From positions 1 through 64,000 of the forward strand of contig JAWQFJ010005501.1 of NCBI GenBank assembly GCA_034096865.1: 64,000 nt of DNA, written 5' to 3'. Below, piece after piece: positions 37,006 through 54,882 of the stretch. The position numbers and the translations under genes were made by a program. The DNA is from Theodoxus fluviatilis (lineage: Eukaryota; Mollusca; Gastropoda; Cycloneritida; Neritidae). Below the pieces are notes generated by a model, which was not told the origin of the DNA, did no database searches, and worked only from the letters and a program-made list of their open reading frames with translations. Within the stretch, counting starts at the first letter, position 1; each line of letters opens with the position of its first letter.

Positions 37006-39355
37006 GTTGTTTCAATCATTCACTGACAATCATGTTCTCTCTTTCAATTTCAGCAACTCAGTTTTACCTTTCAGAAAACAGAACAAAAACTTGGTTGAAA
37101 GACAACTTTCCCTGAACACTTCACTTGTCATAGAATATGGGAAAAGCATGAAGGAAGAATATGCCAGGAAAAAAAAAGTGAGAGCAACTTGATTATAGAG
37201 GGCATTGACATTTTCTCACTACTATCATGCAAAATTGATGCACATGCAAAACAAAACAAAAATCTAACAATTTATTCAAATCATCTTAAAATACATTTTA
37301 ACAATTTCCTAATGACAAAAATGCTTAACATCAGCATGTTCCAGCAATCCATGCAAGAAAATACAATGTAGCTCATGGGAAGGGGTAAAAAAAAGAGAGC
37401 AAAAGATGGCTAGTATTAAAAAATGTTCATTTCAAAAGAAAGAAAAACAAAATAAAAAAACCTATCGGCTTATTTCCCACTACACTGCCACTGGACTGCA
37501 TTTGCTGGAGTCAAAGTAGACAAGCCCTACTGCAACCCTACAGCATTCCTTCCTGCCACTACACTGGGCCCACACAACCAGTCATTACTCTGCTGGAGCC
37601 ATATGTCGAAGCATGCCCTACTTTCATGGTGGCCATCTTGATTACACAGCTTTGTTAACAAGGGAAACTTATTGCTGCCAGTATGCCTCTAGTGTTATAC
37701 AATGGCCAAGTGTTTGGCTGGAAGTTTTGCCTAGTGTCATTTTCCCCCCAGCTTTTCATTGGGGAAAAGGTGGAATGACTCTTTTCAGAACTTTTTCTAT
37801 ATAACAAATACAGTATCAAATGTGATTAACATTTCTTTCATGACTAAGTTGTTCTCGGCAGCAAACTGACAGAGCTTCCAGGTGAATCAAATCAGTACTA
37901 CAATATCATCACTTCCACAGTAAGTCACTCAAAGTTGTAGTTTCCAAGTAGCAAAGAATCACACGTGTATACTTCTTTTGTTCGTGGTTTAAGAACAGAT
38001 TTCACTACAACAGATGCTCAAGTTCCATACCTTATATGCAAGTTATGTTCTTTGGAAAGTATCTATGCTATGTCGGATGTCAGCCAGGGTTCCAGATCAA
38101 CTCCCACATGGATTTCTCAACAAACAAAAAATTGAACATGATGACAGTAGAATAAAAGACGAAATACGTACTCTTCTAACTTTGGTAACCCTTCGGAAGA
38201 CTGTTTCTGCAAGAGACAAATGCATGTACATATTATTTCAGGTTGCGAAGATTTTCATTGTTCACACTAAAAAAAAGAGTTACTCCAAAACCTATTTCAC
38301 GGAGGACCTAATCACTCTTCTTTCAATTGGAAATCATACCCATTCAATACTGATGGACTGTGTTAACATATTCATATTACATTTGATAAGGCATCCTATC
38401 TCAAATGCAAATGAAGAAATGATGACTGCTGCTACAAGCTGCTCTCCCCCTCCAGTCCCACTAACAAGGGCAGAACGCATTCCAGCAGGAGCTGGGGTAT
38501 CTCCTGGGTTTGTCTTCTGGCTCTGCCAACACTCAGTCTCTCTCAGACTGCATTCTTGGTGCTTTGGGCATCTATACTGCACAGTTACAAGTATCTCTTG
38601 CCATAACTCACATGTAATGCCTACAGTTCCATAGTAATCCTTTAATAGAAAAAAATGTCACTGTTGTCTTCCCCATTTTCAGTGCAATATGGCACTATTG
38701 AAATATAAATTATAGGACATTTTGCCTACACTCACAATGCTTTTCTTGTTATTTTAACTGCTTCTGGCCTCCCTGGTGAAGTATCTGGTGAAAGCTTGAG
38801 ATCCCAGAACTTGGGGTTTCTAGCTTAATGAGATCTTTGACAGCAAGAACCATAATTATAATGAATCCCTGCAACATTTTGGGACTCTCTCTGGAGAAAG
38901 TCTCTTAATTAAGCACTGATTCCATCTGTGGATTATCTTCAATCTATCTTTATAACATCTTCATTTTACTTGTGAAATTATTCTTGGGATAGTTTACCCC
39001 CCTACTGCTGCCCAGAGCCCAGGAACAGGTTTAATTCATCAGCAGGTGATGCTGACGATAAAGACATGTATTGATGACAAGCAAGAAGAAGACACCAACC
39101 ACATTGTAGGTACTGGCAGCCGCAGCCAGTTTTGCTGGGAAAGGTGCATGCAGGCTAAAAATTGCTGATTTACCCCGTGATGTTTATATATTTAAAATGA
39201 AAATTTTCGCACCAAAACTATGTGCAAAATAAAGTTTCAACCTTCATCTGTCGTTCTGTGTTGTTTTTTTATTTTGTCCGTGATCTGTGATACTTGTGCG
39301 AATGCACTAAAAGTACTAGATGAAACACAAAATACGCTTCGCGTCATCAGTCGGA
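37006..39355. other. No convincing gene
   Basis: A 206-codon open frame at 38014-38634 lacks coding character, flanking splice logic and recognisable motifs. Otherwise AT-rich intergenic DNA. Confidence 0.5.
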
Positions 39356-45704
<6,349 letters not shown>

Positions 45705-47205
45705 ATGATGAGGAGTTGACCTCATTCTTTCATTTTACTGCCATTTGGAGAGGACTTTTTTTTTTTGTTTCAGTGTAGCAGTTGGTATTCTGATTAGCAA
45801 AGAAACTGCATCCTTTGTGCCACTTGTTCATTGTGTCCGGGTGGAAGTTTTGTGGTTAATTTTTTGGCCATTCTCCATTCATAAAGTAAATTATTAAGGG
45901 GAAAAAATCTTAGTATAGAAATTATCTGTTATTTGCTAATGTCTGTTGAAAGGTCAATCAATACCTGTTCCCAAATAACAGTTTGAAATCAATGAAGCAG
46001 AAATATCACATTATTTGTTTGATGTTCATTTTATCTGAATTACTCCCCCTTTGCAAATTAGATATTTGCTGGTCAGATTTACTACTGTGATGGAACCATT
46101 GAAAAGATAAACTCATTTTCACAGTCATAACATTTTTCAGTTATTTTTTATGTAAAAGTCTTGGTTATCACATGTACAAATGTTGCTGTTCAATTTTGAA
46201 TTACATTTATGTTTCCATCTCAAATAATCCTTATTTTCCCTCGTGTGCCTTGTAACTCTAGTCATGTTTTATGAAGCCAATGTTAGATCCATTCATACAC
46301 GTGAGGATATTATTATTGTAGAGTTTCATTGGACATGCATGTATTTGCTCATGAAATCCTCACTCATTCCTCTTGTGCCTTGTAGCACTAGTCATGTTTT
46401 TTAAGGAACCAATATTGAATCCATCCAGACACATATGAAGATATTATTATTGAGTTTCATTGAACATTTGCTCATGAAATCCTCACTCCTCTCTCATGTG
46501 CCTTTTAGCTCATGTTTTATAGAAGTGAAATTGTATCCATCCAGATACATGTGAGGATATTATTGTTCAGTTTCATTGGACATGCATGTATTTGCTCATG
46601 AAATCCTCACTCATTCTTCTTGTGCCTTGTAGCTGTAGTCATGTTTTTTATGGAACCAGTATTGAATCCATCCAAACACATGTGAGGATATTATTGTTGG
46701 GTTTCATTGAATATATTTTCTCATGAAATCCTCACTCCTCTCTAATGTGCCTTGTAACTCATGTTTTATGGAAGTGAGATTGTATCCATCCAGACTCATG
46801 ATAATAGTATTGTTGAATTTAATTGAACATACATGTATTTGCTCATGAAATCCTCACTCATTCCTCTTGTGCCTTGTAGCTCTAGTCATGTTTTTTTCGG
46901 AACCAGTATTGAATCCATCCAGACACGTGTGAGGACATTATTATTCCATACTGGTTACGTTTTATTGAACTTTTTTGCTCATTTTATCCTCACCAATCTT
47001 TCATGTGCTTTCAATTGTATTCTCTTTGGTGTCTTAGTTTTTACATTTACTAATAATGTTTAGTTGGTTAGCTAGATGTATTTTACTTTGTCTAAATGTA
47101 TTATTCATATGATTCACCCTCAAGTTCCTCTAGTTTCTATTGATTGTAATTCATTCAAATTAGGCCAATGATGCACGAAATAAAGTGCTGTGATGTTTAC
47201 ATTTT
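45705..47205 (+). other. 3' UTR of the unknown gene with polyadenylation signal
   Basis: Sequence after the TGA stop at 45702-45704. AATAAA at 47179-47184 is followed by a GT/T-rich stretch (TGTTTACATTTTGTTGT), a good polyadenylation site. A six-copy tandem repeat occupies 46240-46990. Confidence 0.55.
46240..46990 (+). repeat. ~125-bp tandem repeat, six copies in alternating A/B form
   Basis: Units are marked by TTTT(T)ATGGAACCAGTATTGAATCCATCC (A type) or TTTTATGGAAGTGAGATTGTATCC-type words (B), near 46266, 46397, 46509, 46643, 46762 and 46890. All contain CTCATGAAATCCTCACTC. Confidence 0.85.
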
Positions 47206-50200
47206 GTTGTACTCTTATCTGTAAACTTTTCCCTTTCCCATTCTTTATTTCGAAAAATCAGTGTAGCATGCTGGTTGCATTCTCAGTCATGCTTTGAACT
47301 TCAAAAGATTTCTTTGTAGGTGCAGTGAACTCTTTAATGAACACATATCCTGAGGTCATGCTTTTCAGGTACAGAATTACCAGTGACATATCAATTCATT
47401 GCAGTAAAATATACAGGTGGCTTTACATATCTGCGGCCAATAACAGTCAGATGCTTTGAAACCAGTACCGATTTGCGCATTTGCTATCGGGCTGGTGTCG
47501 TATCCCAACATCTGTAGGTATCCAGCCACTTGTTGGTCGACAACTGTTCTACAGCAGGTCGATGGTGGATGCAAGTCGGCAACGGCTGTCCGCCGCTTCA
47601 ATCCCGATTTGCTCTTGCTATCGGGCCTCTATCCTATATCGACATCGGGCCGCAGCATATATCACACTTGTCGGCCGCTTCAATCCCGATTTGGTCTTGC
47701 TATCGGGCCTCTATCCTATATCGACATCGGGCCGCAACATATAACACGCTTGTCGGCCGACTGGATTACATTCATCGGGACGATAGCGGATACGTGTCGA
47801 CGAAGGTATAGGACCGACTATCGGCCGCCTCACTCCCTCTTTGCAAACGTCGGTAGGGCCGCTCTCGGTGTACGATAGCGGCCCGAGTTTTTGACAGGTA
47901 TCGGGCCGCCTATCGGCCGACATCTGCTTGCCAGCTGGGATTATCTCTGCTGAACTTGAAGTCTGAAAAACAAAGCTCTTGCAAAGCAGATTATTACTGA
48001 CATTTAGAAATAAGTCGGCAAGAAAAGTTACTTGTGTAAGTTAGTTGAAAGTTGTGAAGGATTCACTTCTGAACACCTGTCAAGCAAGAGGGGGATTTGG
48101 CCAAATCTACAGATCTGTCATGTACTGAGACACTGAGACAAGGCTCGTGCAAGCTGTATTTCTGTAATGATGCCTTTAGTTGTGCACAGTGAGGAAAGCT
48201 ATTTTATTCAAATGAAATACATTATCTCTTTAGTTTGTAAAAAATTACTGCGTCGTGCCAGGTCTGAGTGTTAAAAATACCCTTTTATACTTGTCCCATA
48301 TTGTGCAGAGCTAGCAGACTGTTGCACAGTATGAAGGGTAATAAGAATGCAAACCAGAATAGTTGCTTTTTTGGGGTTAACTTTGTTGGTTTATGGAAAA
48401 GACATGGTATGGATAGAAATGAGGCTGATATTATAGTGATAATCTTTGTATTCAGTTGCAGAGAAAAAAAGAAGATGGTATTAACAATAATTCATAAGTA
48501 AATATATTGTATTTTTGTTATATTATTCAGCAAAGATTGGAAGGAGAATTTAAGAGACTACTGTTTTAATTTTGGTAGGGTATACATTTGATCATAGTGT
48601 TACCTTTGAGACAGTCTCATTGAATGTATTGCTAAAATGAAATAGTAAAATGAAATAGTAAAATGAAATAGTAAAATATGCTTGTCTTCGGGTGTCAGAC
48701 CTTTTGAATCAACATGAAGATATCATGACAGTTTCTAAATGAAAGATGTTTTGAAATAAGGTCTGTGTCTATAAGTTTTTTTGTGGTTCTGAATGCAATA
48801 GCCAGCATACTTTCTTTTGTAAGTATTAAAAAATAAAAAGAAGGTAAAATGAAAATCAAATGAATTTCATTCCCTTTTGCTCATGCCAGTATTGACTCAT
48901 GAATTTTATGCTCTTATTGATTCCTATCTGTTTGAGGTACAATATGAGAATATATATTAACATTGCTTTTTCTAGTCAGCACTTCCGTAGATGTTTCCTC
49001 TCATGTGGTCATGAACTATTCTTGCTCAGCTAATTCACCGCTATATGTCATGATCAAAGCCAAGTGCCTGTATTCTCTGCCCAGAGGTGCTAACATGGTG
49101 TTGTCAACAGCATTCCATGTACCATAGTCTCCCCTCCTGCATGGGTACGCTGTCAGCTCCTCAACCTCTCCTCACGTATTGCAACCCTGTCTTTCAACAG
49201 GCAGATTTAGGCTAGCAAGCTTTGTCTTCGATTATGTGCAGGCGAAGTGCCGTGGTTCAATCCCTGGGATGGTAGAAATCTGGACTATTTCTTGCTGATT
49301 CATGGATTACCTTATCTGCCTCACAAAGCATTTCCTTAAAAAAAGGCCATTTCTAACCATAAATTTGTCCAACTTAATACATGAATGTGAATAAAATACC
49401 AGTTCTGAACACAACAATTACATGAAAGTAAAAACACATGGTTGAACAGATAATGCCATTTATTGATTTATTCCTTTTTCCATTTCAGTCACTTTATAAA
49501 GAGCTATCACATAAGAGGACAGAGCTAGGACAAATGGTTTGTCACAGTGGCTAGAAAAATGACTACGAGCACCATATATGTAGTGTCCAAATGAATAGAT
49601 TACATGAACCTACTCCAGCAAGAGGGTAACTATTAACTAATGCTAGTAACCATGAACTAAAAATTGCATAACACATTAATTAATTAATAATAATAACTCA
49701 AGAAATGCAAGTCGATACACATCAGACTGTAAAGAGTACATCAATGCGAGTATCAATACATTGCGTCCGAGAGTGTACTCAGAAACATCACCTGTACTGT
49801 AACTGAACAGCAATTAAAGTATACATTGACACAGTTTAGAACTTGCATTGAATATCACTCCAATACCAAGAGGGGTCATGAACCCAACATATGCCAGAGA
49901 AGCTTATAATTTGTCCAGCATTCTCGTGGTAAACAGGCACAAACTTGCACAAATCGAACTCATTTCACATGGTAGGTTTGCAAATGAGAGCATTCATTCC
50001 ATATTTTCATATTGGCATTAAAAATACTCCATGCATTACGGTATGCAATTGAGCTGCCCAAATCCCTCATAAACCACTGGATTTGCGAGTAGCTTCTTCA
50101 CTGGAAAAAGTTGGAAAGTGGAGACAACATCATCCTGCAAAAACTTGATGCTATGCACTGGATCAATAAGCATTATATGAAAGAGCTTGCCAGCATGAGG

Positions 50201-51632
50201 GAAACTTACATTTCCAGTCTGAAAGATTATCTTCATTACCTAACATGGGAGTAACACAATAACCTTGATGAAGCTTTCAGGGCATTATATGCACATTTTG
50301 CAATTGATAAATTAGAAATTAAGTGTCTAAAAGAATCAACACCAATATGAATGTGAAGACAAGCCCTCTAGTTCACATGTAGATTTGTTCATTACATATT
50401 ACACATCAAGCAAGATTTGGAACACTCGAGCTTTCACGTTTGAAATCTCAGTACTGGGGAATTTATTTCCACACAGACAGCCCATGCTCCGGTGTACAAA
50501 CATCCACATTCCTCACAGTTGCCTCATGGTGTTCTGAAATATTAAACTATACACAACAGTAAAATCCTCATGCTTTTCAACTTGCTATGACTTGTATTTG
50601 AAAAAGGTACCTTGCAAAATCTACGCTCCATCTAGTAGTACATCTGCATACAACACATGTCTACTAGGGTGATACTCATCCTGCATTCAAAACTGTTTGA
50701 ACTATTAAAAAATGAAGAAAAAAAATCAAAAGAGACACCCCCACCTCCCCCCAAAAGTGGGAGATCTGCCAACATTCTTGATCATATTGAAAGACCCTTA
50801 ACCTAAAATACAGCCACAGCATCCTGCAAACCTAGAGGGCACTACGACAACGAAAAGCTCCACCATGGAAGACACAATTTCTCTTCCATGGCCTGTATAG
50901 CTAATTCTGGCAGCATGTTCTGCTAGCCAGGCATGATGCTATGAAGTTTACTTCAGTTAAGCATTTACTGGAGGTCCGAATGTGGACCGCATACGCCGAC
51001 ATCAATCAATAGTTTGATGTCATCAACTTCTTGATTCACAGTAATAATTCTCTTCGTTCTCTTGAAGAATCAAATGTAGTTCCATCCTGAAGCCTGCCTA
51101 GAAGCACACAAAAGCATGGCATTTTGGCATGTGTACACACACACATGGTTTATACTGAGAACAGAAGGTTCTTATGACAAAGTTGGATAACCCCTGCTGG
51201 ACCAGAAAATAATATTATAGAGAACAAAATGAAGAGCAGAATGAAAAAGAAATATACAAATCAATGAAATTTTTGTGTAGAAGCCATTCTGACCTGCTGG
51301 CACATTTCTACAAGTGAACCAGTTTTTCAAAGAGAAGTGTGTATAGAAAAATTTAATCAGCTTTTCTGACATAGAAACAATGCACTTTACAAGGAATGGG
51401 CTCCAAGTTGATCGATCATTATTTCACAACAAATTTTACCAAAACATCAACAACAAACAAAAAAACACACAAACAAACAACAAAACAAAATTTGGTTGTC
51501 AGTAAATCAGCCTCCATGCATCAATACACACATGCAAGCCACTATACACACACGTCATCCCAACAGTCTGACATCCATTGATAATTTACAGAGAGCGTGT
51601 CCCTGCCAAGATCAGCAAAGGGCCTTCCACCA
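47206..51632. other. Intergenic, no convincing gene
   Basis: A GC-rich tandem segment (82-bp period, two copies at about 47595-47758) is the only structure recognised. Short open frames, including one at 50036-50236 (minus), have no support. Confidence 0.5.
47560..47930. repeat. 82-bp tandem repeat rich in TCGGGCC/GGCCGA
   Basis: GCTTCAATCCCGATTTG starts at 47595 and 47677. The surrounding block is far more GC/CpG-rich than its neighbours and full of short GGCCGA/TCGGCC palindromes. Confidence 0.8.
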
Positions 51633-53097
51633 TGTTACGGACCTACCCCTGAATTTTATTTCTTATGTGTGAAATGTCTACCTTGTATTATATTTTCTAT
51701 GCGTTTTGAAAACGCGAGTTTGGCGGTGAGCAGTTTAAAACCGTTAGCAGGGTGAGATAGGATACGTGACGAGCTGGTGTTCTATTTTTGGGCTCTGTGA
51801 TTGTGAAGCTGGAGGTCTCTGGCTGGCTCGCAGCTCGACCTCTGCTCTATTGTCTGGGATGTTTGAAGCAAGCTAGTCGGTTGTCCTCATTTTCTGCTTT
51901 GTTTCAAACTATACAAGGCTGGCGGGAATTTTCAGTGTAACCTCTTGTGAACCTTTTGTCTGGGTTACGTCTAGGTTTTAAAATCCAAGGTTTGAGCGCA
52001 CAAGCGAGAATCCGTTACTAGGGCTAACTGGGACACTGACGCTATTCCTGACGATCTGATTGGCTGAGCTGCTCCAGTGTAAGCTTTGTTGTGGTTCTTA
52101 GATGAAACGCAGGCAGGGGAAAATCAGTGAGCGTTTGGGCTTGCGAGCTGAATAGACGTGATCTGTCTAAGTGTGAAGATTCGCCACTCCGTGTTGAAAT
52201 GGAAACACGTAAAATAATTCCATCAAAATCATCTCCCCCCTGATCATCTGACTGTGTACTAAGAACATTACCCCGTGTGTGCGCTCAGCCGCTCAGTGTG
52301 GCAGTACGAAGAACTAGTCCTCTGCTGAATACAGGACAATCGCCAGTCCTGATGTCAAATTCGTCGTATGGAATCCTCCCTCAGTCTATGTGTAACGCTG
52401 GGCTGAGTGTCAATTGTGCTCAAAGCTAACTCCACACGTGGAGCTGTGTTGTGTTGTGTGTGTGTGGAATACACAACACGTTTATGGCCTTTCTAATCTC
52501 TCTCTAAGGAATAGCCTTTTGAGATCGAGATTGTGTGTGATGGTCTGCAGACCAGAATTATGTGCACAACTTTCATCTGTGACGCACTTTTGAATTAGCA
52601 TCATACGTCGATGTGGACAGACTCTCTCCTAAGTACAATTTTGAACTCCTGAAATAGCGTCGCCCATCTCGTCTACATAAGAGACTCTTGAGTAACCTGC
52701 TAAAGTCAACTTTGTTGTTGTAGAGGAAACAATCCTCCAAGTCAATCGGAGAAGTAGATTGACTTCAGTTAAATGACTGATCACATTCATTTGCCTTGAA
52801 ATTGTACTATTGAGTTGGTGTAGAGAGGGTAACCCTATATGTTCAGTCTGAAGGTAGACTGACAAATTTTGACTGATTGATCCTTTTCTTTTGCTCTGAG
52901 AATTCATCTTGATTCATGATTTAGATTCATTGATTAAAGAAAATCATTAACGTACACTGTGTCATGTTATATGAACAGTACAAGTGTGAGTGAGTGAATT
53001 ATTTTTGATCTACCTCCTCCACGTATGATATACCCCTAGACAAGAAAAACGAGAAGAATTTGTGAATTGAGCAAATTAAAAGAGGAGGTAGCTCACA
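51633..53097 (+). repeat. LTR of a retrotransposon (1465 bp)
   Basis: Starts TGTTACGGACCTACCCC and ends GGAGGTAGCTCACA, followed two bases later by a tRNA-Pro-type primer-binding site. No second LTR or pol is seen in the window, so it is a truncated 5' end. The long LTR holds no open frame of note. Confidence 0.65.
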
Positions 53098-53099
53098 TT

Positions 53100-53113
53100 T
53101 GGGGGCTCGTCCA
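53100..53113 (+). promoter_or_regulatory. Primer-binding site, tRNA-Pro type
   Basis: TGGGGGCTCGTCC matches the first 13 bases of the widely used tRNA-Pro primer-binding site. Confidence 0.75.
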
Positions 53114-53249
53114 TAGATTTTTGTTTCATGATGAGAAGCAAAAATGTCGAAATTTGTTTGGTGGAGAAATTTTGGTTGAAAGCCAGTGTCAGCGTCTACG
53201 ACTGACGTGACGTGATTTCTTTTTGAGAAATTCTGGGTAGCAGTATCTA

Positions 53250-54882
53250 GCATGTTGGTATGACTAATGTTTAGTGTTCCAGTGTATAGGTCAAAGACAT
53301 GACGTCAGCGTGTTACCTAACAAACATTGAAGGCCGTCGTTTCACAACTATATTGTACGGTAATAGAAACTATGAGACTGATAATGATGCGTTAAAAGAA
53401 TGTGTCGCACGACTTTAAAAAGAATTGTTCATTTCTCATTTAAAGCCAGCCCGAACTGAGGCTGTCGATTGAGAGTGTTTCCGATGTAGTCGACTAGTCG
53501 AGGTCTCATGGAGTTATCTCCCTTGCTCAATCACACGCCCTCCATAGCGTACTTGCACGCAAGAAAGTAATGGGGCGCGTTTGTTAGGCGAGTGGCTCCC
53601 TCGATGGCTAGTAGATGGCGAGGGAGACATACCTACGGTTAATGAGCGAGAAACGTAGGCAACACCTAGCCCTTGAGATTCCCTCGAGATTCTACGCCTA
53701 ACAAATGCGCCCATGGATTCGATCACATGGAGGGATGCATGTCCTCAACTTTGCAGTCTTACGAATAAATACTCGCTGCAGTAACAAAATCAAGTATATG
53801 TAGAAAGGTGAAACTGGTTTCATTCATGGAGTTCACCAGCATAGCAAGACCAAAAATAGTCCTCCGAGTGCATTCTAAAGACCTCGCAAAAACCGTGGCA
53901 ACTGAGCAAAACAACGCTTGATAATAGTTCGTGCTTACTTTTTATGCACGAAAAGATAAGCCACCATCCACTGTCTTATCATTGTGCAAGGGAGGTTAAT
54001 CGAGAATCGAGGTTGCGATTCCCATGCCTCCGCGAGGTTGTGCATCGAGTGTTGCATGGAAATATGCCAGCTGCTCGCTTGAAAAACTATTAGCATTTGT
54101 GACCCTCCATCTCAAAATGTTCAAAATGCAACAAGTGACTCATTTTGTGATAAAGAGGCACATTTGTGATCACGTTTGGCGCTGAGCATGAACCTGAAGC
54201 ACACAAACGGGGATTAGACCTGCATTGTCCATTTTAGAAACTGGGGATGGAGGCTTTTTACTTTTTGGGGCGCAGCTGTTCGGAAATGACAACCTGGTTT
54301 CTTTGCCCCATCATGGCATTCGCATCATAGTACTCTTCTAATTCACATGCGAGGAATGCAGCCCGCATCCTGATGAAATAGTCTGATGCGTTCATGGAAG
54401 TTTAATCACCAACACGTTTGACGCGAGTGAAGTAATTTGGCAGCACTGATGCACTGCTCGTCAAAGTCAAACAAAACTGATGATTGAGCTCCAAATGAGA
54501 CAGTAATATTTTTGTCAACGGATACTTAGATGTAAATGCTACAACCAGAAAATAAAAACTGTATGTCAAGTGCACTGGGCACAACTCCGAGAGTCGACAT
54601 TTCTCATTTTTATGCAGTGAGACTGTTTCCCAGCCTAGTAAAAGTTTGAAACACAAGTTTGTGATGAAAACTTTCATATTTCATCACGTGCCACAACTTT
54701 CATCTGTTATCAAAAGCGAGCTAGGTCACCCGTCTGCCCACCATAACGATCTCGGAAAAGGAACCCACAGAACCATTTCACCAGAAACGTCCGAAAGGAG
54801 CGGTCACGAAGCAACTAAGCTTGTTCCTTTGAGGAGAAGTCTTCCCAAATCGACTGGGCTCGATGAGGCTGAGGAGAAGCTC
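53250..54882. other. Intergenic / 3' flank, one hairpin
   Basis: Apart from the inverted repeat at 53572-53712 nothing was recognised. The last 200-300 bp before 54883 are probably the 3' UTR of the LRRC74-like gene. Confidence 0.5.
53572..53712. mobile_element. MITE-like 141-bp inverted-repeat element
   Basis: GGGCGCGTTTGTTAGGCG at 53573-53590 and its reverse complement (one mismatch) at 53695-53712. The interior also has a GGCGAGGGAG / CTCCCTCG-type pairing. Confidence 0.65.

Noticed and set aside
38014..38634. 206-codon plus-strand frame
   Set aside because: No motif, no splice context, ordinary AT-rich composition; judged chance.
47456..47878. 140-codon frame across the GC-rich tandem repeat
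   Set aside because: Open because of an 82-bp repeat; the repeated peptide has no coding logic since the period is not a multiple of three.
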